The notes beneath the pieces were generated by a model that was not told the origin of the DNA, did no database searches, and saw only the letters and a program-made list of their open reading frames with translations. 64,000 nt of DNA, taken from NCBI RefSeq assembly GCF_036373705.1, contig NW_027102660.1, positions 310,001 to 374,000 on the forward strand. Reading direction: 5' to 3'. The number at the start of each line of letters is the position of its first letter. Within the stretch, counting starts at the first letter, position 1. Made by a program: the position numbers and the translations under genes. Positions 7,349-18,617 of this stretch are shown in pieces. This stretch comes from Amia ocellicauda. Taxonomy: Eukaryota > Chordata > Actinopteri > Amiiformes > Amiidae.

Positions 7349-10300
7349 AAGGCAGAGTGGTATAATCAGTCTTCAACACTCTTTTATTGTACACCACTCT
7401 GAACCGTTTGTTTAGTGATCTATTTTCCAACGTGTACCCCTTTTTATTGCGATAGATCTGATTTCCGGCTGTAATAATCTCACGAGGAGGCGCGTCTTTC
7501 TCGTTACATAACTTTCTACCAGGGTCGTCAGAGACTTGATGTTAATGAGCTTGTTGTTACAATGGTTCAGAGTGAAACCCTTAACTTTCATACAGGTCTT
7601 ACCCGCAGCCGTTCTGTATGCGTAAGTCTTAGGACCCCCTGAAACAAACTCCACTATGTGGTCCTGAGGATCTAGTTCGCTCGTTAACTCCCCAAGGTAG
7701 TCCCCGAGGGGAGGGACCCAATCCCCTGGCCTGGTGACAAAGATTACAGAGTCAGTATCATGATAGAGCGTGCGTTCCTGCAACTGATCCATTAAGTTGT
7801 TCAGTTCAAGCCGGGCGTAAGCCGTGGTAAAAACCGCTATGAAAACATTAACGTTCCCCTGTTTGGTGGGGAAATCTTTAGGGGCCCTCCACTGGACCTG
7901 TGCCACGTGGTCATTTAAGAATTGAAAGTGTGATACTGCATGTTGTTTGGAAAACATAAATTCTATGAACAGTTCAGGGGTTTTAATCAAGGTTGTGTTT
8001 AGACGGTAATTTCTTTCCACAAACTTACCCCACAGACTGTTTAAAATCAGTTTGGACATTTGTCTCTTGGCGGGGTTTACAGTTATGTTCCCCGGCTCTA
8101 GACGGATCCCTTCCTTTTCAAAATATTGCTGAACGTATCGCTCTTTGGCCGCGGAGTCAACACACCATGAGGGATAGCCCGATGCCTCCTGTTTCCCTTT
8201 CAGATGGGTCATAATGTAATCAGCAAAAAGAGTATCAGATTTTTCAGAAAAATGCCAAACCTCATTCACCTTACCAACTGTAACCTTTCTCCACCGCCTT
8301 GTCAAGCTCAATGCTACACCAGACACCCGTCAGCGCTCTCTCTTCATCACTGTGCAGACAAGAGGTAGTTTGATTTTCAGTTTCCACACACGTTCTACAC
8401 AGAGGGAACATCAATTTTCCCGAACACCTGTAAGGCAACACGGGTAAGAACAGCTCGCGAGGAGGGTACATGGTGACTTTGATCAAACCAAAGTAATGTC
8501 CGATTTCGAGAAAGTCACGATAAACAATGGTTGGACACCCCACCGGGTACATTTTGGTCTTGTTGACATAAGGGTACAGACTGGTGAAATCATAGTAATC
8601 TACTCTCTCACCCTCCTTTACCTCATAATGTAAACAGAGGGCGTTGGTACGACCCCCAAATAACGCATCCCGGGGCTCTAGACGTTCAGGAAAGTCCAAG
8701 GTTTCCATAAACCGTTGTACCCCCGCTTCCTGTTGCTTCAGGGTCGTCCACTCGTGTTTCCAAATCACCAGCACGTTCAAACCATAGGTGTTTTTTAAAG
8801 TTTCAATTCGTTCCTGGAAATCATAGTACATATCACCGCAGAGTTTTTGTGTTACGGGGTTAAAGGTGTTTGGGTCGAAGCACTGAGGACAGCCATGGTA
8901 AATACAACCTGCAAACTCATAAGCGGTACGCCGCCCGGACACGTCGCTAAAACCGTCTAAGTCATAAGGCCCCATTTTGACTTCCCCTTGATTTAAAGCA
9001 TGTCTGATGAAGATGTTATCCCGGGCACTCAGGTATTCCAGCCACTGTATGGAGACAGTCGAAAAGTTCTTTTGTCTAGCACGATAGTTGTCAGAAGTGG
9101 TGACCGCTATAGTGTTTTTCTGCAAGAAATTGGACCGATACATTTTCATGCAGAGAGACGCTATGGTCACACTTTGCAAAGGGTCGAGACCCGATGTGTT
9201 GATAACCTCGGCGCGGAAACGCACACAGGATTCTTTAAGGATCACCACATCATTTTTACAATAAGCGGCCATCTCTTCTCGGAAATCAAAAACACCTCCC
9301 TTAACCGTATTGTACCATTTAAAGAATTCCTCCCTCTCATGAGACATCATAGTATCAACCCCATAATAAGAGGCGGGCGGGTAGGACCCTCGATAATTTT
9401 GAGTGTCCTTAGTATTAAAAAAATGGCAGAACCAACCTTTCTTCTGAGCCTCAAAACCCAGAGCCTTAGGCAAAGCGCTCAATTTCATGGGGAGGAAATT
9501 TAACGAGTCTATGTAACGTTAGTTGAAAGCTTCGTCGGTGAAACACATGATCTTGCTACCCTGAGCTATTATTTTTGGGGTCACCCCATTTTCCACCAGA
9601 TACTTCATCAAAATGTAAGAATCATAACCCTTAGCATTGTGGGCAATAAATGTGTAATTGAGGTATTTTGGACCGCGATACCGCGTAAAGAAATCCCTGA
9701 CACAACTCTCACCGCTAGCTGACCACTCACGATCCAACATGTCAATACAGTGTATATAATTAGCAACGTGGACCCCGTTTTCTTGCCGGCATTCAAAAGC
9801 AAAAAAGACATACCGGTTGTGCGGCGGCTCCTTTTTAACCGGCTGAATAAAGCACTGGTGTTCGGACCCCGGGGTTAAATCAGCATTACAGATCCTGCAT
9901 CTCGGCTCCAGACATTTGTGTGGTTTAACCTCATGAAAACGGTACTGGAGGCAACACTGCGGGCAATATTTAGTTTGATCACAATAACTCCGTTTTTTAA
10001 CCCCCTCAGCAGCGGCCCTCTGTACCTTATGCTCGGAAAAACAGAACGCTGAGAGACAAATCCTTAAGCAATCTTTACATCGGATGGTAGGGGCCAAACC
10101 CTTACGACATTGCGGATTGAAACAGACGTTACAGTAACCGTCACAGCGGTGCTTAAGCTTATCATTGAAGGCCTTATAACACCAATGACAAACATACGAA
10201 CAACCCAAAAAAGCCGTCAAACTCTTTATTCCAAAGTAATGACTATCACTTAGGAAGAGAAACAGTGTCTGTGTATGGGTTTCAGGATGTATCTGAAATT

Positions 10301-10673
10301 TCACAAATACTTCCTTTACCTCACAACGGTACCACAAAACAATTTTTAAAGACAACAACTCCTCAAACTTGGTGATGTCTGAAAAGGCAACCATCTGTTG
10401 AGAGTTTAAGCCGGCCCTCTGATGAAGCATTAAAGCCTCTTGCAGAGCTTGGGGTTCAGGCATGTCGGGGGTGAGTAGTTTTATTAAACTGTAAGCAAAA
10501 CAGAGCTTATTGTCCCCACTGGAACTCACCACTAATTGCCTGAGCTTGGTCCTAATTATGTCGTTCTTCAAGCATTTCGACAGTCTTCTAAGCGCCCCAC
10601 CCTCAGGGTTACGAACCACATTCATTAACAGAGACAGACTTTCATCAGCTAAGATGGCTGCGTTACTTTGCAA
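7338..10673 (-). pseudogene. POLB: Protein-primed DNA polymerase B, copy 1, broken
   Basis: The order from the N-terminus is: an OTU-like segment (DNKLCFA, later SHYFG), several Cys/His zinc-binding pairs (CHWCYKAFNDKLKHRC and more), the exonuclease region (FFAFECRQ, FIAHNAKGYD), then polymerase motifs A (YYDFTSLYPYVNK), B (KLILNSLWGKF) and C (YHDTDSVIFV). This is the Polinton family B polymerase, expected to replicate the linear element from a terminal protein. It is broken into a few open pieces here. Confidence 0.88.
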
Positions 10674-11467
10674 TAACGCTTCGATTTTAGCCAGACATCT
10701 AAATTATCTCCACTCAGCATTACAGATAGGTTGCTAAACAAATCATCCCCTCTGAGTTCTAACTGTACAACATCTCGAGGTCTGACCCTTTCAGCAACCT
10801 GTTCAAGCATTTTCTGCAAGGCCTCGTGTATGTTGACAAATATTTCTGCATAATTGTCACAATTTAAAAGTTCTGCAAAATTAAAACGCTGAATCATTTC
10901 AAAATTGTTATAGGCCGGTCTATCTATAATCACGGGATCACTGGTACTCTTGGACACATCATCATTTTGAACAAAGCCTTCACCCCCTACATTCTCACAG
11001 AGCATGTCCTCCACAGCCTTATCAGTCTCAGAACCCTCCACATTCCGAACACCCCCACTGCTGACATCTACAAAACCCCCTTTTTGAGGAGGCTCATTTA
11101 AAGCCTGTAAAAGTCCTTCAAAGATATCCAACCGGTTAATGTCAAGACCCTCCTCTATAGTGATGGCTGCTTCTGCCGCCATCCTGTGTTCTAATTGTCT
11201 CAAATCATTTATAATAGGGGCAGAATTTGGTCGGGGTAGCTCCTCCAAAGCCTCCACCATTTCAAACAAATCGGGGTGAACTAGGGGGTGAACCTCTATA
11301 AGCGCTACCGGTGGGAGGTGGTTATTTAGATCATTGACCATCTGTAACAGGTCGGGGTTCACCGGTAAGTCTGTTAATTCACATTCTATCAGTGGTAATT
11401 GGGGGTTATTTAAATCATTTATCATTTGTAATAGTTCCAGGTTCATTGGGACATCAGAGGAGTTCAC
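10649..11467 (-). CDS. Acidic protein with a threefold N-terminal repeat, copy 1
   Basis: An open frame of up to 272 residues. The first ATG is at about 11446; the frame is also open upstream without an ATG, so the true start is unsure and might be supplied by splicing. Three related units open the protein: NLELLQMINDLNN, NPDLLQMVNDLNN and HPDLFEMVEALEE. An acidic Gly/Ser-rich middle and a conserved C-terminal block (VQLELRGDDLFSNLSVML) follow. The 3' end overlaps the polymerase start by about 25 bases, so it may act with the polymerase or belong to its coding region. No known domain recognised. Confidence 0.55.
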   Translation of the reverse strand: MNSSDVPMNLELLQMINDLNNPQLPLIECELTDLPVNPDLLQMVNDLNNHLPPVALIEVHPLVHPDLFEMVEALEELPRPNSAPIINDLRQLEHRMAAEAAITIEEGLDINRLDIFEGLLQALNEPPQKGGFVDVSSGGVRNVEGSETDKAVEDMLCENVGGEGFVQNDDVSKSTSDPVIIDRPAYNNFEMIQRFNFAELLNCDNYAEIFVNIHEALQKMLEQVAERVRPRDVVQLELRGDDLFSNLSVMLSGDNLDVWLKSKRYCKVTQPS

Positions 11468-11629
11468 AACAGGGCCGGGGATGTTCTCTCGGGAAGGTCT
11501 TTTTGGGGCCCTAGCTTGTTCATAATCCTTTAGTTTGTGAGTTCTTTTACCAAGTCAGGACATTTTTTAATTTATTTTTTATTTTTCCAACAACCCACAA
11601 TAGTAAGGCGTTTTGTGTCAATTAAAACA

Positions 11630-13664
11630 TTAAATACGGTACAATTCGTTAGTAAGGGTATTAATAAGGGTGTTTTGGCTCTCTATCACCAGGTTTTGCC
11701 CCACTAACACAAGTCTTTGATTTTGTAACAAAGTATGTAGCAACTCATGCCGACCTTCAGGAAGTAGCTCCGGGGGCTGGTGGCCTGGCTCAGCTTCAAA
11801 GGATGGTCGCTCCGGTAAATCTCGGTCGAAGGAGGCAGGGAGCGAGCGTATACTCATGGACGGAGACCAAGAAGGCCTTTGCGGTAACACCCTGGCCAAG
11901 CGCGGGGTACTGTTCCGCGTTTCTGTAGCCAAGAAACGGGTCTGGGGGGACGATGTTGAAACCAGGCCGTCGTTGGGTGGTGTGTCAGCCCTGACTGACG
12001 GCGACCCCTGAGGTTGTTGGATGCCTGTATTTGTTCCGCCCGACAATGCGGCGGGCTAAATCTGGGGTGTTGAATTACCCCCAGAAGGCTGTGGCCTGAG
12101 TAGATGTTGGGGGGTCTCCAAGACCACCGTGGGGGATCCTCTCGGTGATCTCACCGGGGAAGATGTTTGATCCCACTTAGACGGGGTAATTGTCCTCAAT
12201 AGCTCATCCACAGAATGACTATCCCAAGAGTCTTGGGAAGAATAAAAATATACATTACATTTACATCTTTAAACGGCGACAGAAATCAAACTTAAAACAA
12301 CATGTCCAGGACATTCAAAACCTTTAGCTTTTTTAGACCTTTGAAAATAGCCTTAGACATTCACTACAACGCCTTATTATTTACAGACAATATATTTATT
12401 AGGACTTGATAATAAATGTAAAACAGAGAAGCCGCTGTAAATAAACTGTTTCTTAAATGTTTCTTTAAAAACTGTAATATTGTTAATAAAACACACACAC
12501 ACACAACAACATTTCATTTTTAAACGAACCTTCCAAGTGTAAACGCTTCCTGATCCCGGGACTTCCTGTTTCACAAACGTTTTCACAATCTGTTTAAATA
12601 TTAAATACAATGAACACCTTCAAGCCTTTTCCTACAACCACTTTAAAACAGAAGTATAATAGCGGGAGATAAGCCAAACAACTTACTAAACCCTTTCGGA
12701 CGGCTTTACTTCCTAACCAGACGGTACGGCAATCGGTCATTTCTAAACACGTTCCCCAGAAACAAGCATAGACCTGTCCGGACTTCTAAAGATCTTTCCC
12801 AGAACCCCCCGCCCTACAGGAAACGGTCACCCATCGCTTAAATATTAGCCCTCAACGGGCAAACAAAGCCCTTTTAAAAACATTAAAGTTTGAAAGATCT
12901 TACTTACCTCCACAGAATAATCGTTTCTTATGTTTTTCGGCTGGTTTAGCTTTTTGCACCGCTGTGAAGGTAAGAGACATGTTTAACCTTTAACCACACC
13001 GCTTTATAAAAAGCTTTTACCTCTTACAGGCTGCAGACATATACTCACAGCTATCAGATACCGGGGCTGACGGCCTTTCAGATTCTTGAAAGGTTACGGT
13101 TCTCGAAGGTAAAACGAAACAAGCCCTCGATGTGGAAGGCCTTTCGTTGTCTCGAACCACGTTTCTTAATACTGTTAGACAGGATAATTTTTTTAAAATT
13201 AACAAAACTGGACTCAAACATCTTACAGAAACGTTATACAAACAAACAGGGGTTTAGTTCTTACCCGGTCGGCAGACAGCCTGTCTAGGGACAACTACTT
13301 CTCTTGGTCGAGACATTAATCACAGGCCTTTCGATAGTTTCTGTGTAATTAAAGAGACCGGCATTAATATATATTAAAACGTTTTCATAACTCTAATGAG
13401 CCGCTTCAAAACCACACACACCCATACATAAGAACCCATGAGCTTAAACACAAAAATCTTACCGTCGTTGTTCCAGATGATCTCCTCAGCGTTGGGAATT
13501 AACTCCTGTTGACTGGCTGAAAAATAATTTTACAGAACTTAAAACAGATGTTATAGCCTTATTTACAATACATGCACACAACACGCTCTGAGTCAATGAA
13601 AAGAATCTGAAGACTTGCCTAAAAACTCGTTTAAATCGAAGTCGCTGATGTTGTTTCCGGACAT
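11630..13664 (-). CDS. Spliced Pro/Ser-rich gene at the right end, copy 1 (predicted)
   Basis: A start codon at 13664, downstream of a TATA box, opens a short block. Toward lower coordinates further short blocks follow, each with an AG acceptor and a GT (once GC) donor in good context, for example GTAAGT at 12907-12902. The last block is a Pro/Ser/Gln-rich frame ending at 11630 with a helical C-terminus (NQRLVLVGQNLVIESQNTL). The signals are conserved in copies 1 to 3. The exon model is inference and no family is recognised. This right-end position and splicing suggest an early or regulatory gene. Confidence 0.42.
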
Positions 13665-13730
13665 TGTTGATCTTTAGTCTTAAATCGAAAGGTCAGTATG
13701 AGTCTGTCGAGCTGAAGACCAGACCTTCAT

Positions 13731-13737
13731 ACTTATA
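13731..13737 (-). promoter_or_regulatory. TATA box of the right-end minus-strand gene, copy 1
   Basis: TATAAGT on the minus strand, about 70 bases before the ATG at 13664 and conserved in copies 1 to 3. It is the best candidate promoter for the minus-strand set. Confidence 0.5.
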
Positions 13738-13739
13738 CT

Positions 13740-14925
13740 GATGGCCACATGCCGGATCTGCTTGTAAGGCATTGTTCTGGTCTGGCCTTTGTGCCGCCCT
13801 GTTACCAATTAACATATCAAAACCAACCAATAAAATGACACTGCATCAAATTTCAAATAGAAACCAAGATGGAGACGATCTCTTCCTCTCTACTCTAAAC
13901 TTTTATTAGAACCTTTAGGTCTCTCAAAAAAATATTTTTAAGCATCATGACCTATAGTCAACAAACCACTAAGAATATTTCAGGCCTTTATAAGCGCTAA
14001 AAAACAACCTGAGCGAAGAAAATAACTATAAAGATCTAAAATAACTAGCGCTTTTACAGTGATTTTTTTTTTTTTTTAATAGCGATGCTTTGTTTTGTAT
14101 TATACAAGTCACAAACTACTCAGAACAGCGTTTATCCCCGCAAAAGAGATATTTGGGTTTATTTTACAAAGCTTATAAATTATGTAGGTTAAAAGTATTC
14201 TGAATGTTTTGATACCACATGCCATACGTACTGTTGTCTGAGCCCACCCCCGCCACCCATGGTGTGAGTGATTTAGCCTTGAGTGTTGTGATCTATTTAG
14301 CATTGAGTGATCAGTTGTTTTTATTTTTTAAACGATTCCTTATCATCAGGGATTGAGACTGCTAAAATACCTTAAAAGCATATCCTTATCTTAAGTCTAA
14401 CTCTTATGAGCTTTAAGACCCTAGAATGTATTTAAGTAAAACGACTGAACACATTATGTGAGAGATAAAATATAACCACAGCTTTTTTTTTTTTTTTTTT
14501 AAAACAATTAACCTATACACACAAACACCCACACACACACCCTCTTTTTTAATTTTATTTTTAATTAAATTTGAGGGGAGAGACAGAGCCAGATACAGTG
14601 TGGATAACATAAGTACCCTATGCAAAACAGGCATTGTTAGGACCTGGGATCATAACAGACAACAGAACTTGTTGATCTTATAAAATGATTGGGCGAGAGA
14701 GAGAGAGAGACACACAGAGACAGTGTGAATATGATAAACGCACTATTCAAAACTGGCATTGTTAAGACCTGGGACCATTACAGACAACAGAACTTGTTGA
14801 TCTTATAACGGTTTAGATTTACTAAACCATTACATGTATATTTTAAAAAGACCCCCAAACACTACAGGAAGAGCCGACCCATTCACACTCTACAGTTGAC
14901 CAACAAGAACAACAAGAACAACAGG
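13740..14925. other. Non-coding right subterminal region, copy 1
   Basis: No convincing gene seen. The stretch is AT-rich, with two long T runs (near 14065 and 14480), a CA-rich run near 14520, a GAGA run near 14695, and two tandem copies of a unit of about 110 bp (roughly 14580-14687 and 14705-14808) sharing GACCTGGGA and CAGACAACAGAACTTGTTGA. An AACAAG run at about 14900-14924 abuts the terminal repeat. Confidence 0.6.
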
Positions 14926-15110
14926 TTATGGGCGGCCTTGTTGTTCAGGGTTTTATGGGTGTACACTTTCTGACGGATATGACGTAGGAATAATTAAGGA
15001 AATAACTCTACCTAAAATCACGCCCCCCAATTATGACGTAGGAATATTAATAAGCTTAGGGCATACGTCATAACAAAATAGGCCGCGCCCATAAAACCCT
15101 ACTATCTACT
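14926..15110 (-). repeat. Right terminal inverted repeat, copy 1
   Basis: 185 bp, the inverse of the left repeats at 17704, 32241 and 51982. Read inward from the tip it starts AGTAGATAGTAGGGTTTTAT. It contains three TGACGTA or TACGTCA motifs (CREB/ATF-like). The 5'-AG tip and following CATAAG are as expected for Polintons. Confidence 0.92.
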
Positions 15111-15334
15111 CATAAGAGTAACAGCAATGTCGCCGATCCTGCTACGGTCGTATTGTAACAGCAACAACATGTATCGATTTTAAAACTGTCAGTTCCAGCG
15201 CCTCGCAAAGCTACCCTTCTGTGATCGTTTGTTCTCAAGGTCAGGATTTCTTGACACTCCGAGGAAGAGAAAACGATGGCCGGCCGCGTTACAGGGACAG
15301 ATAACAAAGCACTAGCACGCGTGCACCGCGGGTT

Positions 15335-15406
15335 GTTTCCGCCCGGTTTCGAACCAGGGACCTGTCGCGTGTGAGGCGAACGTGATAGCCACTACACTAC
15401 GGAAAC
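15335..15406 (-). tRNA. tRNA-Val (anticodon CAC), slightly decayed
   Basis: 72 bases folding as a cloverleaf: acceptor GTTTCCG/CGGAAAC, anticodon loop CTCACAC, T loop TTCGAAA. The anticodon stem has one mismatched pair (T opposite C) and the T stem one G-T pair, so function is uncertain. No intron. Confidence 0.75.
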
Positions 15407-15967
15407 CGACCTGTCCTGGTGTTTCGAATGGCTCCCATCGAAGCCGGCTGGTAAAACGCGCACAGGCGTTTCCCGTGGGCCAGCCTGTGAGATAAAGGTT
15501 TCTATTTTCACTGACCTATTTTGCATTGCTCAAGGACACATCAGGACACTTTGGAAACTCTTTCAAAGGAAGAACGCCCTGAGCTATGACAAGACTTAGA
15601 CTTACCCCAACAAGGTGATGCTCACTGGCTTGTTCAAACAGCTGCTGCTCATCTTGTGCCACCATCAGACAATCACAGAGCTATTGTGCCTTCTACACCT
15701 TACGGTAGCTTTACTTTAACAATAATAATGACGGCGACCTCGACGACAAAAAGAAAAACAAGAACAACAACAACAACAACAAGAACAATAACATCATCAT
15801 CAGATTTTAATTAAAAGTGGCTACACCAGCGTTTACAATTTCAACCTGTCGACGGACGGACGCTCTGAGTCCACCAATTTCGGAAACTCCAATGAAGAAA
15901 AGCCACCTACCGCCTCCGGGGAACCACGAGGGCAAGCAGGACGAAAAGGGCCGGCCCACAGCAGGCT

Positions 15968-16039
15968 CTTTCCGCCCGGTTTCAAACCGGGGACCTTTCG
16001 TGCGTTAGGAGAACGTGATAACCGCTACACTTCGGAAAC
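15968..16039 (-). pseudogene. tRNA-Val (AAC) pseudogene
   Basis: It aligns over its full length with the intact AAC gene at 30903. The first acceptor pair is G opposite G, two anticodon-stem pairs are lost, and the T loop reads TTTGAAA instead of TTCGAAA, which also spoils the internal B box. Probably not functional. Confidence 0.75.
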
Positions 16040-16746
16040 TGACACCGTCACCTCTTGCTTAGAACGGTTACCGTTGGAGACTGCTGGTAAAACCGACCCG
16101 TCCTGGCGTTTCGAATGGCTCCCATCGAAGCAGGCTGGTAAAACGCGCACAAGCGTTTCCCGTGGGCCAGCCTGTGAGATAAAGGTTTCTATTTTCACTG
16201 ACCTATTTTGCATTGCTCAAGGGCACATCAGGACACTTTGGAAACTCTTTCAAAGGCAGGACGCCCTGCGCTCTGACAGTGCCTGCACTTAGCCCAACAA
16301 GGTGATGCTGAATGGCATGTTCAAACGGCTGGTGGTCTTCCTTCACCACCAGACTATCAGAGCTATTGTGCCTTCTACACCTTACGGTAGCAACAAATCT
16401 AACTACTGCTTTACTTTAACAATAATAATGACGGCGACCACGACGACAACAAGAACAACAACAAGAACAACAACATCAACAAGAACAACAACATCATCAT
16501 CATCATCATCATCAGATTTTAATTAAAAGTGGCTACACCAGCGTTTACAATTTCATCCTGTCGACGGACGGACGCTCTGAGTGCACCGATTTCGGGATAC
16601 TTCGGAAACTCTTTCAAAGGCAGGACGCCCTGCGATCAGACAGTGCCTGCACTTAGCCCAACAAGGTGATGCTGAATGGCTTGTTCAAACGGCTGGTGGT
16701 CTTCCGTCACCACCAGACTATCAGAGCTATTTTGCGCCTTCAACTA

Positions 16747-17703
16747 CATAAGAGTAACAGCAATGTCGCCGATCCTGCTACGGTCGTATTGTAACAGCAA
16801 CAACATGTATCGATTTTAAAAGTGTCAGTTGCAGCGCCTCGCAAAGCTACCCTTCTTACATCGTTTGTTCTCAAGGTCAGGATTTCTTGCCACTCCGAGG
16901 AAGAGAAAACTACAGCCACCCTTGGGGCAGAGAGATGGGGGACGGGTAACACGGCACTGGCACGCGTGCACCACGGGTTGTTTCCGCCCGGTTTCGAACC
17001 GGGGACCTTTCGCGTGTGAGGCGAACGTGATAGCCACTACACTACGGAAAACGACCCGTCCTGGTGTTTCGAATAACTCCTATCGAAGCCGGCTGGTAAA
17101 ACGCACACAGGCGTTTCCCGTGGGCCAGCCTGTGAGATAAAGGTTTCTATTTTCACTGACCTATTTTGCATTGCTCAAGGGCACATCAGGACACTTTGGA
17201 AACTCTTTCAAAGGAAGAACGCCCTGAGCTGTGACAAGACTTACAATTACCCCAACAAGGTGATGCTCAATGGCTTGTTCAAACAGCTGCTGCTTGTCTT
17301 GTGCCACCATCAGACAATCACAGAGCTATTGTGCCTTCTACACCTTACGGTAGCAACAAATCTATCTACTGCTTTACTTTAACAATAATAATGACAGCGA
17401 CCACGACGACAACAAGAACAACAAGAACAACAGCAAGAACAGCATCATCATCATCATCATCATCAGATTTTAATTAAAAGTGGCTACACCCGCGTTTACA
17501 ATTTCAACCTGTCGACGGACGGACGCTCTGAGTGCACCGATTTCGGGACACTTAGGAAACTCTTTCAAAGGCAGGTCGCCCTGCGCTCTGACAGTGCCTG
17601 CACTTAGCCCAACAAGGTGATGCTGAATGGCTTGTTCAAACGGCTGGTGGTCTTCCGTCACCACCAGACTATCAGAGCTATACTGCGCCTTCAACTACAT
17701 AAG
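16747..17703. repeat. tRNA-Val repeat unit A2 (host), ending at the copy 2 insertion point
   Basis: The unit starts at an uninterrupted target (CATAAGAGTAAC at 16747), carries one CAC-type tRNA and a triplet microsatellite (17403-17465), and ends with CATAAG at 17698-17703, the left target duplication of copy 2. It is nearly identical to unit B1 in front of copy 3. Confidence 0.8.
16980..17051 (-). tRNA. tRNA-Val (anticodon CAC)
   Basis: Cloverleaf complete, with anticodon loop CTCACAC and B box GGTTCGAAACC. Only the outermost acceptor pair is mismatched (T opposite C). Probably functional or recently so. Confidence 0.8.
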
Positions 17704-17888
17704 AGTAGATTGTAGGGTTTTTTGGGCGCGGCCTATTTTGTTATGATGTATGCCCTAAGCTTATTAATATTCCTACGTCGTAATTGGGGGGCGTGATTTT
17801 AGGTAGAGTTATTTCCTTAATTATTCCTACGTCATATCCGTCAGAAAGTGTACACCCATAAAACCCTGAACAACAAGGCCACCCATAA
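17704..17888 (+). repeat. Left terminal inverted repeat, copy 2
   Basis: 185 bp starting AGTAGATTGTAGGGTTTTTT, matching the inverse of the right repeats at 14926 and 48281. The left repeats of copies 2 to 4 share small differences from the right repeats (for example TTTTTT for TTTTAT), so the two ends were already distinct before amplification. Confidence 0.92.
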
Positions 17889-17932
17889 ATACCCCCACCC
17901 CTCTGAAGGTAATGCCCCGAAACTCTCCTCTC

Positions 17933-17940
17933 TATTTAAG
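17933..17940 (+). promoter_or_regulatory. TATA-like box of the left-end gene, copy 2
   Basis: TATTTAAG, about 70 bases before the ATG at 18007 and just inside the terminal repeat with its TACGTCA motif. Conserved in copies 2 to 4. Confidence 0.5.
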
Positions 17941-18006
17941 AACCCGCGCTGCTTTTAGGCAATACCTCTTTAATTCTCAGCATCAGAAACATCCCGCTTC
18001 TTCAAC

Positions 18007-18539
18007 ATGTCCAGCGACATCAACATGAAACCCCGCAAGAAACAATCCCGGGCAAGGGTTCCTGTACTCACCAATTTAAAGATTGAACGCTCCTGGGTGT
18101 TGTTCTGGGGGGCTCGACGGGGTTACCGCTTTAAAAGGGATCCCAGCTATGTTGGAGTGGAGCTTTTTGCTTTGGGAGAGAAGGAGGGTACGTTGGAATC
18201 TTTTGAGACGGTAATTGAATACTCTTATGAGGACTGGTTGAAGGTGATGGCCTGGAGAGATCTGGGGCTTGTGGATAAGACTCTAGAAGGCTTGCAAGAG
18301 GGTCCAAGAGAATGCAAAATGGAGTCTCCGACTCAGGGTTTTGAAAGGTGGTGAATGGGAAAGCTTGCAGAACTATGGTAGAGTGGTGAAGAGTCTATCT
18401 CTAACTACAGATCGTAAGGTTTTGTTTAGAAGTACCCTGATTACAAACCCTATTGAAGGGGGTGTGGAGGATCCAGAAAAACAGGTTACTGAAATTATGT
18501 TTGACGCCGTCTGACGGCTCAGGGGCTACTCTCTTCTAA
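18007..18539 (+). pseudogene. Left-end gene next to the terminal repeat, copy 2, broken
   Basis: It matches the 236-residue gene of copy 4 from its ATG to its final codons but is broken and shorter. It shares this state with copy 3, which shows that the two derive from one duplication. Family not recognised. Confidence 0.6.
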
Positions 18540-18617
18540 GAGGGCGGTGTGTCGTGACGTAGTGAAGAGATAGGATAAAAGGCGCAACAATTCATTCATG
18601 GTTTAAAATTAAAGAGA

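Larger units (their letters stand above)
1..15110 (+). mobile_element. Polinton/Maverick copy 1 (right 15.1 kb; left end outside window)
   Basis: The stretch carries the diagnostic Polinton set: chromodomain integrase, protein-primed DNA polymerase B, packaging ATPase, adenain-type protease, and major and minor capsid proteins. It closes with a 185-bp inverted repeat ending at 15110, followed by CATAAG, the target duplication. By alignment with copy 4 about 1.3 kb of the left end lies outside the window, giving a full length near 16.4 kb. It is a fossil with about five breaks in the visible part; most plus-strand genes remain open. Differences from the other copies are a few percent or less, so it is young. 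Confidence 0.93.
15111..16746. repeat. tRNA-Val repeat unit A1 (host), with target duplication at 15111-15116
   Basis: First host unit after copy 1. It begins CATAAGAGTAACAGCAATG, carries a CAC-type tRNA and an AAC-type tRNA on the minus strand, and has two microsatellite runs of AAC/AAG then ATC triplets (15741-15802 and 16441-16514). Conserved spacer blocks such as CAAGGTGATGCTGAATGGC recur in every unit. No protein gene seen. Confidence 0.8.

Noticed and set aside
9000-9503. Plus-strand open frame (167 codons) opposite the polymerase, repeated in copies 3 and 4
   Set aside because: It lies fully within the polymerase region, where the minus strand carries polymerase-type sequence. Its persistence follows from the conserved opposite strand.
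12377-12610. Minus-strand open frame of 77 codons containing a CA-repeat-derived Cys/Val run
   Set aside because: Much of it is microsatellite and it crosses a good splice donor; better explained as a short exon plus intron of the right-end gene.
13021-13030. A 10-base exon in the right-end spliced gene
   Set aside because: It is flanked by acceptable AG and GT signals, but a micro-exon this short cannot be supported from sequence alone.
15741-15802. CRISPR-like or regulatory meaning for the AAC/AAG and ATC triplet runs
   Set aside because: They are plain microsatellites of varying length at the same place in each host unit, without spacers.
16825-17140. Open frames of 60 to 120 codons across the tRNA units (also 31278-31574, 48465-48858, 50681-50977)
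   Set aside because: They read through tRNA genes and spacers, occur in several frames and both strands, and show no protein features.
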